DNA of 64,000 nt, taken from contig JABLYK010000005.1 of the NCBI GenBank assembly GCA_018265835.1, positions 1 through 64,000 of the forward strand. Reading direction: 5' to 3'. The stretch is from Oscillospiraceae bacterium (GTDB lineage: Bacteria > Bacillota > Clostridia > Oscillospirales > Oscillospiraceae). Both the position numbers and the translations under genes were made by a program. The notes below the pieces were generated by a model, which was not told the DNA's origin, did no database searches, and was given only the letters and a program-made list of their open reading frames with translations. Shown here one piece after another: positions 35,033 to 43,996 of this stretch (positions within the stretch are counted from its first letter, which is position 1; each line of letters starts with the position of its first letter).

Positions 35033-36225
35033 GGAATATAATAATTACTGGAGGAGAATTATTCAATAAAGGCGCTCAGGCAATGACCTTTATTGCTGTT
35101 GATGAGATTCGCCGCAGATTCCCTAATCATCAGATTTATCTGCTGTCTGAGTTAGACTTAAAACGTTCGATGGCGGAGAGGGCTCAATATTCCTTTGATT
35201 TTATGGGATGGTATCCGCTCAAGTTTGCACGGTGCCAAGCCAACCCGTTGCTGCGTTTCGCCTGCAAAGTGCGAAACGGCAAAGAATTAAGCGAAGCGGA
35301 AGAAATATACAAGCATTGCGATGCAATGGTAGATGTCAGCGGATATGCACTTGGTTCTACTTGGAGTGATGCAACGTGTAATCGCTATTTGGATCATTTG
35401 GAATTTGCTTTGGCTTTTGATATTCCAGTTTACCTGATGCCCCAGTCTTTTGGCCCCTTTGACTTTGGAGAAGGTCGCCAAGCCCTGAACGCTCGCATTC
35501 ATAAACTGCTTCCTACCGCAAAAATAATCTTTGCGCGGGAGCAAGAGGGGTATGATGCTCTTGTAAATACCTACGGGCTAAAAAATGTACGGTTGGCCCA
35601 TGACTTGGTACTTAGCAATAAAGGAATTGATCTCGCCGATGTATTTGTTTCTGTACCTCCCCTTGATTTGCCGGAGATCAAACCGAACAGCGTTGCGGTC
35701 ATTCCCAATTCCATGAATTCGAGTGTCACTGACCAAGATACTGTGTTTGCGATATATACCAACGCAATCAAGGCTTTACTGGATCGCGGAAAGACAGTTT
35801 ATTTGCTAAGCCATTCCGCGATGGATTCCGCTCTATGCGGGAAACTGAAAGAACCGTTCAAGTCCAATGAGAACGTGATTCTGTTGGGGCAGGATTTCAG
35901 TTGTCTGGAATTCAATGAGCTGGTAAAGGAATTCCAGTATATGGTCGCATCCCGTTTCCATTCCATTGTCCATGCCTTCAAAAACGGAATACCTTGCATT
36001 GCCTTGGGATGGGCAGCAAAATACCATGACTTGCTGAAGCTGTTTAATCAGGAGCAATACGTCTTGGATGTTCGCACAAAAATTGGAGCAGCGCAAGTTC
36101 TTGCGACAATCGAAAAGATGGATTGCCATTATCTTGAGGAGTCTGCAAAAATCCAGGATGGGCTGGCAGCTGTTCAGGAACAGAATGTGTTCGACATACT
36201 AACTCAGCACCAGAAGGAGTCATAA
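35029..36225 (+). CDS. polysaccharide pyruvyl transferase family
   Basis: A 398-residue GT-B-like pyruvyl transferase. Landmarks are IITGGELFNKGAQAMTF at the start, DVSGYALGSTW, PQSFGPF and the C-terminal SRFHSIVHAFKNGIPCIALGW. Relatives add a pyruvate ketal from phosphoenolpyruvate to a sugar; the best known, CsaB, makes the polymer bound by SLH domains. The locus also encodes an SLH protein at 13047, so its product may be the anchor polymer. It overlaps both neighbours. Confidence 0.85.
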   Translation: MRNIIITGGELFNKGAQAMTFIAVDEIRRRFPNHQIYLLSELDLKRSMAERAQYSFDFMGWYPLKFARCQANPLLRFACKVRNGKELSEAEEIYKHCDAMVDVSGYALGSTWSDATCNRYLDHLEFALAFDIPVYLMPQSFGPFDFGEGRQALNARIHKLLPTAKIIFAREQEGYDALVNTYGLKNVRLAHDLVLSNKGIDLADVFVSVPPLDLPEIKPNSVAVIPNSMNSSVTDQDTVFAIYTNAIKALLDRGKTVYLLSHSAMDSALCGKLKEPFKSNENVILLGQDFSCLEFNELVKEFQYMVASRFHSIVHAFKNGIPCIALGWAAKYHDLLKLFNQEQYVLDVRTKIGAAQVLATIEKMDCHYLEESAKIQDGLAAVQEQNVFDILTQHQKES

Positions 36226-37745
36226 TGAGATTCGCACGAACAAAAAACACCTTGCGCAATATTGCTTTCGGCTCCGTGAACCGTATCATCAACATTGTTC
36301 TGCCATTTGTCTCCAGAACAGTGATTCTCTATGTCATGGGTACACAATACCTGGGCTTAAGCAGTCTGTTCACCTCAATTCTTAGTTTTTTAAGCCTGAC
36401 AGAACTGGGAATCGGCGCAGCAATGGTGTACAGCATGTACAAGCCCATTGCGGAAAACGACCGGGCGACAATCAAGGCTTTGCTGAACCTATATCGAAAA
36501 CTATATCAAATCATTGGTACAGTCATTTTGGCAGTCGGCTTGCTCCTGATGCCGTTTCTCAAGATTCTAGTCAAAGAGGAATTGCCTCCGGACATTAATC
36601 TTTATTTGCTGTACTTTATCTATTTGTTCAATGCGGTTCTGAGCTATTGGCTCTTCGCCTATAAGAATGCGCTGTTGCAGGCATACCAGCGCGATGACAT
36701 TAACAGTAAAATTGCCTCGATTATTACGCCGGCATCATACGCCATTATGCTGCTTTGCCTCTTCTTAACGAAGAACTATTATGCCTATGTCATCTGGCTT
36801 CCGGTCTTTACCGTTTTGACTAACATTCTACGTCTTTTCCTTGTCAATCATGATTTCCCTGGTTTAGAGCCGGAAGGTGAGATTTCTGCTGAATTAAAGC
36901 ATTCGATTTTCAAAAAGACATCGGCCTTGATCGGCACTAAATTGAATACCGTGGTGTTAAATGCTGCCGATAATCTGGTGATGTCTGCTTTTCTGGGCCT
37001 AACTGTGATTGCAATGTATGGAAACTACTACTACGTTATAACGGCAATCACTGGCTTTACTGGCATCATATACTCCTCCATGACCGCTGGACTGGGCAAC
37101 AGTCTGCAGACAGATTCACCGGACATTAACTACCGCAATTTTGAAAAATTCTCGTTTATCAACTCATGGCTGGTAGGTTGGTGCACTGTCTGTCTGGTAT
37201 GCCTGTATCAGCCCTTCATGCAGATTTGGGTTGGGGAAGATTTAATGTTCCCATTCTATGTTGTTTTGGAAATGGGACTGTATTTCTATATCTACCAGAT
37301 CCGCAAAATTCCGGTAGTGTATAAGGACGCTGCTGGTATCTGGTGGGAGGACCGTTTCCGGCCTTACGTCTGTATGGTTGCAAATGTAGTGCTGAATATT
37401 GTTCTGGTTCAAATCATTGGTATCTCCGGTATTATTCTTTCGACGGTGTTTTCTCTCTTTATTTCGATTCCCTGGGAAAATTATACAATATTCAAATATG
37501 TATTTCATTGTAGCAGTAAACCCTATTACGGAAAAATGCTTTTCAGCGCTGTAACAATGCTGCTGGCAGGTGCGGTAACCTTCTGGATTTGCACCATGTT
37601 TGAAGATGGAATTCCGACATTCTTGCTACGGATGTGCATTTGCGTGATTGTACCAAATGTCATCTTTGCCTTGTGCAATTGCAAACGTCCAGAATTTAGG
37701 GAGATGATGACCATGGTGCAGCGAATTCTGAAAAGACAGTTCTGA
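36225..37745 (+). CDS. Wzx-like oligosaccharide flippase
   Basis: A 506-residue MATE-superfamily polysaccharide export protein with about 12-14 membrane helices. The start RNIAFGSVNRIINIVLPFVSRTVILYVMG is typical of Wzx/RfbX, followed by YLGLSSLFTSILSFLSL. It should flip the lipid-linked repeat unit for the EpsG polymerase. Its start shares the last base of the previous stop codon. Confidence 0.87.
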   Translation: MRFARTKNTLRNIAFGSVNRIINIVLPFVSRTVILYVMGTQYLGLSSLFTSILSFLSLTELGIGAAMVYSMYKPIAENDRATIKALLNLYRKLYQIIGTVILAVGLLLMPFLKILVKEELPPDINLYLLYFIYLFNAVLSYWLFAYKNALLQAYQRDDINSKIASIITPASYAIMLLCLFLTKNYYAYVIWLPVFTVLTNILRLFLVNHDFPGLEPEGEISAELKHSIFKKTSALIGTKLNTVVLNAADNLVMSAFLGLTVIAMYGNYYYVITAITGFTGIIYSSMTAGLGNSLQTDSPDINYRNFEKFSFINSWLVGWCTVCLVCLYQPFMQIWVGEDLMFPFYVVLEMGLYFYIYQIRKIPVVYKDAAGIWWEDRFRPYVCMVANVVLNIVLVQIIGISGIILSTVFSLFISIPWENYTIFKYVFHCSSKPYYGKMLFSAVTMLLAGAVTFWICTMFEDGIPTFLLRMCICVIVPNVIFALCNCKRPEFREMMTMVQRILKRQF

Positions 37746-37766
37746 CGAGCAACGAAAGGGGTATGT

Positions 37767-39062
37767 ATGGGACAGAAAACTATATTCACTACTGTACAGG
37801 CAGGACTGTGCTGTAGTTGCGGGGTCTGCAAGGGAATTTGTCCAAAAGGATGTATTTCCTGGAGCAAAAAAGATGGTCTGTATGTTCCCCAAATTGATGA
37901 ACAGGTATGTATTCATTGTAGTATGTGCGCCTCGGTATGCCCCGGTTTAGGGCACAATTTTGAGACTGCCGAGACTGCAGCAGGTACAGTAACCGGTCCT
38001 GTTCTGCGCTGCTATAATGCTTGGAGCAAAGACCCGGAACTGCGTCATGTTGGCGCTTCCGGCGGCGTGGTTTCCACAATCATTCGGGAGTTACTTGTCA
38101 GCGGTGTCTATGATGGTGCGTTCTGCTTGGGGTCATACGACTACCGCGATCAGCTAAAAACCAGGCTATATACTGCGGAAGAGGTCGCCACCTGCTGGAA
38201 CGAGTCCAATACGCCCAAATCTCGGTATCTTCCGGTTTCTCACGAAAATGCGGTTGCGTACATAAAAGCACATCGAAATGCCCGGCTGATTTTTGTGGGA
38301 ACCTCCTGTGCTATCCGGGGTCTACAGGCGGCCATAAAAAAATTGACCTTGGAGCGCAAGCAATATCTGCTTATCGGCCTGTTCTGCGACAAGGTTTTCA
38401 ACTATAATGTCATTCCGTATTTTGAAGATACCTATTCCCCGGACGCGCCACTGGAAGCTCTGCATTTCAAGAATAAGGAAAGCGGCGGCTGGCCCGGCGA
38501 TATGAAGTTCTTCCCAAAAGGTAGGAAACCTTTTTATCGCCCCTTAGCAGACCGCATGAAAGCAAAGGCTTATTTTATGCCAGAGCGCTGCCTTTACTGT
38601 GTAGATAAGCTGAATACCTATGCAGATATTTCTCTTGGGGATAATTACACCGGAAAAGACGACTCCAAACTGGGCAGCAATTCGGTCATTATCCGAACCA
38701 AGATTGGTGAAAGCGCTTGGAATGCCGCTAGGGACCAACTTGAGATCCGCAATATTAGTATTGCGGAAATTCAGCAGGCGCAGGCAATCGACTGGCGGCT
38801 GAATAACCTGTATTTTGGCGATTTGAAAGCAGGACAAATTGGTAACAATCTGGAGCTCAATAGTGGCGTTCCAAGAGAAAAAGAAGTTGCGCCATTTAAG
38901 CAGCCCCTGAAAACCGGATTGAAAAAACTTCGGGCTGGAGCAAAATATGATATCAATCCTACTGAACTTCAAAAGCAGATCCGAAACGATAATAAAAAGC
39001 CTAGCCCTGCGGTTAGCATTATGAAACGCTGTTACCATTATATTAAGCGGAAGATCAAGTGA
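37767..39062 (+). CDS. FrhB-like iron-sulfur protein (coenzyme F420 hydrogenase beta-subunit family)
   Basis: A 431-residue protein with an N-terminal bacterial ferredoxin pair, CSCGVCKGICPKGC and CIHCSMCASVCPG, both C-x2-C-x2-C-x3-C, then the FrhB/FdhB N- and C-terminal domains (GASGGVVSTIIRELL, FVGTSCAIRGLQAA, CLYCVDKLNTYADISLGD). Members of this family recur beside pyruvyl transferases and flippases in capsule loci of organisms that lack F420. They are thought to reduce or modify sugar intermediates, with flavin as the likely cofactor. The true reaction is unknown. Confidence 0.82.
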   Translation: MGQKTIFTTVQAGLCCSCGVCKGICPKGCISWSKKDGLYVPQIDEQVCIHCSMCASVCPGLGHNFETAETAAGTVTGPVLRCYNAWSKDPELRHVGASGGVVSTIIRELLVSGVYDGAFCLGSYDYRDQLKTRLYTAEEVATCWNESNTPKSRYLPVSHENAVAYIKAHRNARLIFVGTSCAIRGLQAAIKKLTLERKQYLLIGLFCDKVFNYNVIPYFEDTYSPDAPLEALHFKNKESGGWPGDMKFFPKGRKPFYRPLADRMKAKAYFMPERCLYCVDKLNTYADISLGDNYTGKDDSKLGSNSVIIRTKIGESAWNAARDQLEIRNISIAEIQQAQAIDWRLNNLYFGDLKAGQIGNNLELNSGVPREKEVAPFKQPLKTGLKKLRAGAKYDINPTELQKQIRNDNKKPSPAVSIMKRCYHYIKRKIK

Positions 39063-39066
39063 GGAA

Positions 39067-39565
39067 ATGCGCATGAAAAAGGTAATGCTTGTCTTTGGCA
39101 CAAGGCTCGAAGCAATTAAAATGTGTCCCCTGGTCAATGAGCTGAAGACCAGAGAAAGTATTGAGACCATTGTCTGCGTCACTGATCGGCGTTGGAAGAC
39201 ATTGGACCAAGAGCTGGAGGCATTTCATGTGGTGCCAGACTATGACCTGCCTTTTTATGAAGGACAAGCAGACATTGTTTGACATCATTACAAACATTCT
39301 GAATTGCATCAAGACGGTACTGGAAGAAGTTAAGCCTGATGTGGTACTGATCCACTGGGATATCTCTACTACTGCAACGGAACGCTTCTATCTGCAAGTC
39401 CCTGTGGGCCACGTAGAGGCAGGCCTGTGGGCATACAACATCTATTCTCCCTATCCAAAGGAGTTTAACCGTCAGGCAGTTAGTATCATCAGCCAGTACA
39501 ATTTTGCCCCCACAGAACTTTCCAAGCATAATCTGCTGGAGATAGTTTCGTCTGCAAGCAAATAG
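39067..39565 (+). pseudogene. wecB: decayed UDP-N-acetylglucosamine 2-epimerase
   Basis: Remnant of a WecB/MnaA-type epimerase, normally about 370-390 residues. The first frame reads KKVMLVFGTRLEAIKMCPLV up to DYDLPFYEG and stops at 39282. The matching continuation, MKDKQTLFDI onward to VGHVEAGL and SQYNFAPTELSK, is in the next frame, so one T too many in the T5 run at 39252-39256 explains the shift. Typical residues are also lost: GTRPEAIK reads LEAIK, HGDTST reads HWDIST, and a few codons are missing after it. The C-terminal half is gone. The gene is dead, so ManNAc supply must come from elsewhere if needed. Confidence 0.85.
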
Positions 39566-39617
39566 CGGATATTTTAGTACAATTTGTTTAATAGAGCCTG
39601 CCTCTAGAGGAATAATT

Positions 39618-41261
39618 ATGAATAACAATCACCGCGAGCAAACAGAAGATTTTGTAGTTCGGCTGGATTATGATACTTCCGGGACAATCATTCAGTTGCC
39701 TTCAGATCTTCATAATGAAATGAGTAAATGGGTTCAAGCAATGGACCAATCGTTTGGAATTGACTTACATTGCTATAGCAACGACGATTATCTGTTTATC
39801 GCATTTTTACTGAGAAGAGCTTACAGCATATATCACATTTTAGGTTGCGATCCTCGGACAGGAAAATGGTCTGAAGGATGTAAAGCGATTCCCTACACTG
39901 TTGTATTTTTGCAGGAAAAGCCTGTTTTGCTTGAAGATGCAGATGGGAATCTGGTGAAAGATACAAATGGCAGCTATATTCCTGACGATAAAGGGTTGAA
40001 CGCTGGTATCTGTGGACCTTTTTTAAGTGATGATAAGGAATACTATGTGCTACAGTTCAATCGTTACATACTCCAGCGCTATATCATCTTTCTTCAGCAG
40101 ATTTTCGATAAAAATGAAGAACTTATTATGGACATAAGCGAAAGCCAAGTCACTTTTTGTAATGGGGAAAAAGGAACTGCAAAAGAAGCATTGGCACAAT
40201 TTCCATTAGTTACACGAGACAAGCTATTCGAAGATGCACAGGGTTTGTTTAAAAGTGGGCTTTGGGATGCCGGAGATATTCTTCTTCGATATGCAGCTTC
40301 CTTAGATGAAGCAGAAAAAGTACCATTACCGACACTTCTGTTCCTTGACGAGGAAGGAGATGGAAAAGAAAAACTCTGCGGATTTGCTTATGTCGATGCG
40401 GAGCGTCAGCTTATCAAACTGCCTCTTCGGAAAAAAATTTATAATACTTCTGGCTTTTATGACTACTTTGGCCGCAGAAACACATTAATTTCAGAATTGT
40501 TTATCGAATCGATCCGCATGATTGTTTACCATGAGTTTTCCCACATAGCAAATGGCCACGGGCTACTCTCACGTTCAGATGAAGCGTATACAAAAAGGAA
40601 AGATATCGCGGTATGCGCAGAACAAAATGCAGATGACTTCGCAATTCGGCTCATGGTGTGCGAATTGTTATTTAATACGGCGGATGGAAATCCCGGTAGT
40701 CAGCGGTTGAAGTATACAAGGAAAGAGCTAATCCATAAATGGTCCGTTCGGATATTTGCAAGTTACCTTGCTCTTAGCTGGATTTATCGGGAAGATGATC
40801 GTGTCTGGAGCGAAAAGACGGTAGATGATTATATTGCAAAACGTGATGCGAAACATCCTATCTATCAGTTCCGTACCTTTAATGTAATAAACTGTGCTTT
40901 CAACCGTTTAAATGATCTGGTTCAGAATAAGGAGCAATATCTGATAACCGTTGAAGGTTATCCAATAGATGAAACAGTAGTTCGTCAAACGATTGACGAA
41001 ACTATGGATATGCTCAATTCCTTTGAAGCAAGTTTTCGAATGACATATACCGACAACCGGTCAATAGAGGAAAAGACTGTGCAAAGCTGGCGTATGGAGA
41101 AGAAAAGTATTCCGAAGACGCCACAGGAAATCCCATTCATGATGACTTCTTTCTCCAAACGTGCAGGGAAAGAAGCGGAAAGGATTCGGCAGACTTGGCC
41201 GGAGCTTAAAAAGCGTTTAGAGCAAGTTGGCGCATATAATCTGCGTTTTAGTAAAATTTGA
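39618..41261 (+). CDS. HExxH metallopeptidase-like protein, possibly Lit/U49-related
   Basis: A 547-residue AT-rich protein without signal peptide. The zincin motif is YHEFSHIANGH (His305, Glu306, His309), followed by CAEQNADDFA (Glu335, Asp339) as a likely third ligand region, and a downstream KHPIYQFR at 412-419. The order HEFSH / E-x3-D / HP-x-Y-x-x-R resembles the E. coli phage-exclusion peptidase Lit, which cleaves EF-Tu. The rest, about 300 N-terminal residues, is not recognised. It sits directly after a pseudogene at the edge of the variable segment, a usual place for acquired defence genes. The metallopeptidase fold is fairly secure; the Lit relation is inference. Confidence 0.6.
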   Translation: MNNNHREQTEDFVVRLDYDTSGTIIQLPSDLHNEMSKWVQAMDQSFGIDLHCYSNDDYLFIAFLLRRAYSIYHILGCDPRTGKWSEGCKAIPYTVVFLQEKPVLLEDADGNLVKDTNGSYIPDDKGLNAGICGPFLSDDKEYYVLQFNRYILQRYIIFLQQIFDKNEELIMDISESQVTFCNGEKGTAKEALAQFPLVTRDKLFEDAQGLFKSGLWDAGDILLRYAASLDEAEKVPLPTLLFLDEEGDGKEKLCGFAYVDAERQLIKLPLRKKIYNTSGFYDYFGRRNTLISELFIESIRMIVYHEFSHIANGHGLLSRSDEAYTKRKDIAVCAEQNADDFAIRLMVCELLFNTADGNPGSQRLKYTRKELIHKWSVRIFASYLALSWIYREDDRVWSEKTVDDYIAKRDAKHPIYQFRTFNVINCAFNRLNDLVQNKEQYLITVEGYPIDETVVRQTIDETMDMLNSFEASFRMTYTDNRSIEEKTVQSWRMEKKSIPKTPQEIPFMMTSFSKRAGKEAERIRQTWPELKKRLEQVGAYNLRFSKI

Positions 41262-41762
41262 AATATTGTTTTGATAAGACGGTCACCGTTCTAGTTGCAC
41301 TATCTGATGTTATAAGACAGGGAACCCTTTTGTAGCTCATTTCGTTGACATGCAGGAGATGCATTACTTCTTTTTCTTGCCAATTCCCCTTGCCGTCTTG
41401 CTGCGGTGTAGCTGCAAGACTCGTCCTCGTCCATGATGGCGCTTTCAATGGACAGTCTCATCGTCTTCGCGCTTGACCTGCAGCTGTATCCAGGAGACCT
41501 CCAGAATCGTGTTTAAGGCCTTATTGGCTCATGTAAATTTCGATATCCACCATAAAGCGAAAAATCTTTGCACAGCAGCTGGTATTGATCTTACTATTCT
41601 TTAATAATTCCACCGTATTGCCTAGATTGGATATATAGGAGTGGGTTCAAAAACGAGCTATAATATAGACACTTCTTCCAAGAAAGAAAATACCCCGAAA
41701 CAAGATAGAATGCGGCGGAAATCAGCTACCCCCCTGTTGCACCATATCAAGCCTCAAAAAGG
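41262..41762. other. 501-nt region without a supported gene
   Basis: Mixed composition, low coding signal in all frames. A minus-strand open frame at 41248-41448 has no ribosome site or recognisable product. The stretch may be debris from rearrangement at the edge of the variable capsule segment, but no transposon ends or direct repeats were found. Confidence 0.4.
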
Positions 41763-42221
41763 ATGTTTGAATATGAGCATACGAACGGCTGCAAGAGGCC
41801 AATCCGCTTTAAATATTTTGTTGAGGACAGAGTTCAATGCGTCAAGAAACTGGACGAGACGCATTTTACCGGAGCGGTTGCGGGGAGTGCGAAAGAGCCG
41901 TATCTTGTAACATTCGATTTGGAGCACCCCAAAAGGTCAAACTGTGACGGGCCTTTTGCAAATGGTCACAAGATTTGCAAACATATGGTCGAGCTTTTCT
42001 TTGCAGCGTTCCCTGAAGAGGCGCTGGCGTACAAAGCGGCTATCGACGCGGCGATTCAAGAAGAGGCGCAGTATCGTGAAGAATTGCCGGACAGGATCGA
42101 ACGGTATGTCAATGGCCTTACAAAAGCCGAACTGCGCGAACTGATTTTGCAACTCATTGATGCGCTTCCCGAATGGGAATTTGAACAGTTTGTCCGAGAC
42201 AATACCGATGCTGACGATTGA
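41763..42221 (+). CDS. small SWIM-zinc-finger-like protein
   Basis: A 152-residue soluble protein. The segment SNCDGPFANGHKICKHMVEL (about residues 59-78) carries the C-x(n)-C-x-H end of a SWIM zinc finger, though the usual first Cys of the C-x-C pair is Ser. The C-terminal half is acidic and helical (ELRELILQLIDALPEWEFEQFV). SWIM domains bind DNA or proteins. The start is weakly supported: the frame is closed at 41706 and ATG 41763 has only AAAAAGG just before it, so the gene may be a 5'-truncated copy. Confidence 0.55.
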   Translation: MFEYEHTNGCKRPIRFKYFVEDRVQCVKKLDETHFTGAVAGSAKEPYLVTFDLEHPKRSNCDGPFANGHKICKHMVELFFAAFPEEALAYKAAIDAAIQEEAQYREELPDRIERYVNGLTKAELRELILQLIDALPEWEFEQFVRDNTDADD

Positions 42222-42234
42222 AATTGGAAATAGA

Positions 42235-42290
42235 ATACCCGAACGGGTGCAGCTTGAACTCCTTGAATTTTGAAACACCTGCTCGGGTAT
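42235..42290 (+). terminator. imperfect long stem-loop after the SWIM gene
   Basis: ATACCCGAACGGGTG and CACCTGCTCGGGTAT pair at 13 of 15 positions plus one G-T, with a 26-nt loop. No strong T-run follows. It could end transcription of the SWIM gene or mark an old element boundary. Confidence 0.35.
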
Positions 42291-42337
42291 CATTTGCGCA
42301 ATTTATTGCACCTTATCGCCGCAACGCCGCGCACCGG

Positions 42338-42366
42338 TTGCCAGAGTCCGGAAAGCGTGCTATACT
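42338..42366 (+). promoter_or_regulatory. sigma-A promoter of the CmpB-like/VanZ genes
   Basis: TTGCCA, a 17-nt spacer and TATACT, about 45 nt before ATG 42411. GC-rich chromosomal composition resumes here. Confidence 0.55.
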
Positions 42367-42410
42367 CATTCGCACAGATATGGCCTCCGGGCCTGCAAAG
42401 GGGATAGCGT

Positions 42411-43397
42411 ATGGAACGGGTAACGGCGCGTCCGCTCGCGGATGCGATGGAACAAAAGAGCACGGAACTGCTCGCCTCCGTGGAGGAAACGGGGACGGCG
42501 CTACAGCAATACCACACGGCGCTGGCGACCGAGGAGCGGTTGGACGAGGCAGGCGTGGAGGCGCTGCACGCCGGCGTGCGCGAAGAGGTGGAGAGCCTGC
42601 GACGCTCGGCGACCAATCTGCGCAAGGCGTATTCCGACACACTGAGCATTACGGACGAGCTGGACGGACGCCTGCACGACGTCGAATCGAGCCGGAAACG
42701 GCGGATCATTCCGCCGCCGCCGACGAACGCGGAGATCGATCTGGAAGAGCAGGAGACCAAGCATTTCGCGCAGGGCACCAACTACTACAAGCTGTTTCTG
42801 ATTTTCTTCGTCGGCAGCTTTGCCGGCGTGGTGGTGGAGCTGCTCTGGTGTCTGGTGACGCGCGGCTATCTGGAGAGCCGGTCCGGTTTGGTGTACGGCC
42901 CGTTCAACATCCTGTACGGAGCGGGCGCGGTTTTGCTGACGGTGACGCTCTACCGGGTTCGAAACCGCGGGCGGTGGCTGTCGTTTCTGGGCAGCATGCT
43001 CGTCGGCAGCGCGCTGGAGTATTTTTGCTCCTGGGGTCAGGAACTGGTGCTTGGCTCCCGTTCGTGGGACTACAGCAACATGCCCTTCAACCTCAACGGC
43101 CGGATCTGCCTGCTGTATGCGATCTTCTGGGGCATTTTGGGCGTTCTCTGGATCAAGAAGCTCTATCCGCGGATGGCGCAGTGGATCCTGCGGATTCCCG
43201 ACCGGATCGGGAAGATCCTTACGTGGGCGCTCACGGTGTTTATGGTGTTCAATATGGTGGTGTCCGGCTGCGCCATGGCGCGCTGGGCGCAGCGGGTACA
43301 CGGCGCGGAAGCGACGACGCAGTTTGCGCAGCTGATGGACGAGCGCTTTCCCGACGAGCGCATGGAGCGCATCTATGCGAATATGAAGTTCCAATGA
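42411..43397 (+). CDS. putative ABC transporter permease (CmpB/DUF1113 family) with coiled-coil N terminus
   Basis: A 328-residue protein. Residues 1-115 are hydrophilic, helical and likely coiled-coil. The C-terminal 200 residues hold about five membrane helices with the family pattern FFVGSFAGVVVELLWCL, GLVYGPFNILYGAGA, SALEYFCSW and WDYSNMPFNLNGRICLLYAI. The family is named after a putative transporter, but no ATPase partner is present; the aromatic/Asn-rich motif suggests an envelope role. VanZ follows after 19 nt. Confidence 0.75.
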   Translation: MERVTARPLADAMEQKSTELLASVEETGTALQQYHTALATEERLDEAGVEALHAGVREEVESLRRSATNLRKAYSDTLSITDELDGRLHDVESSRKRRIIPPPPTNAEIDLEEQETKHFAQGTNYYKLFLIFFVGSFAGVVVELLWCLVTRGYLESRSGLVYGPFNILYGAGAVLLTVTLYRVRNRGRWLSFLGSMLVGSALEYFCSWGQELVLGSRSWDYSNMPFNLNGRICLLYAIFWGILGVLWIKKLYPRMAQWILRIPDRIGKILTWALTVFMVFNMVVSGCAMARWAQRVHGAEATTQFAQLMDERFPDERMERIYANMKFQ

Positions 43398-43416
43398 CGG
43401 CACGGGAGCGATAGGC

Positions 43417-43986
43417 ATGCTGCACGACATCTACTGTCTGCCGATCGGCGCGACAATTGGATATCTGCTGCTGGTCGGTGCGGCGTGGACGGCGCTGGGC
43501 GGCTGGCTGTGCGCACGGGGGGACCGGATGCACCGCCGCTGGCGCGTGGGCTGTGCGACGGTGCTGGCAGTCTGGCTGTGCGCTGCGCTTTACAGTACGC
43601 TGCTGGATCGGACGGCGGGGCACTACGCGGTGCATCTCGCCCCGTTTTCGCAGCTGCGCGCGGTGCTGCGGGGAGACAATCCGGAGATTTTGCGCTCCTG
43701 GTGGATGAACGTGCTGCTGTTCGTACCGTGCGGCATGGCGTTGCCGGAGCTGCTGCCGCGGACGTGGAGCCGGAAACGGCGTGTGCTGACGGCGGCGCTG
43801 TCGGCACTGCTGCTGTCGGCGGGCGTGGAGCTGGCGCAATGGCGCTGGCAGCTTGGACAGGCGGAGACGGACGATTGTCTGGCCAATGCTCTGGGCGGGC
43901 TGCTGGGGAGCTGTATTTTTTTGCTGCGCTGCCGGATGACGGCGCATTTGCTTCGGCGCGGCGCGGACGCCTCCGGTCATACATAA
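43417..43986 (+). CDS. VanZ-family membrane protein
   Basis: A 189-residue membrane protein with about five hydrophobic segments. The VanZ pattern is visible: HLAPFSQLRAVL, then WWMNVLLFVPCGMALPELL and AQWRWQLGQAETDDCLANALGGLLG. VanZ proteins are linked to glycopeptide tolerance and envelope homeostasis. No van resistance genes are near, so this is a housekeeping family member. Confidence 0.82.
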   Translation: MLHDIYCLPIGATIGYLLLVGAAWTALGGWLCARGDRMHRRWRVGCATVLAVWLCAALYSTLLDRTAGHYAVHLAPFSQLRAVLRGDNPEILRSWWMNVLLFVPCGMALPELLPRTWSRKRRVLTAALSALLLSAGVELAQWRWQLGQAETDDCLANALGGLLGSCIFLLRCRMTAHLLRRGADASGHT

Positions 43987-43996
43987 GGATATGCTT

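Noticed and set aside
41248..41448. 66-residue minus-strand frame in the gap after the HExxH gene
   Set aside because: No ribosome site, no recognisable domain, and neighbouring frames carry equally good or poor signal.
42218..43414. 398-residue plus-strand frame overlapping the CmpB-like gene
   Set aside because: Gly/Arg-rich out-of-frame reading; the overlapping 328-residue frame has membrane helices and family motifs.
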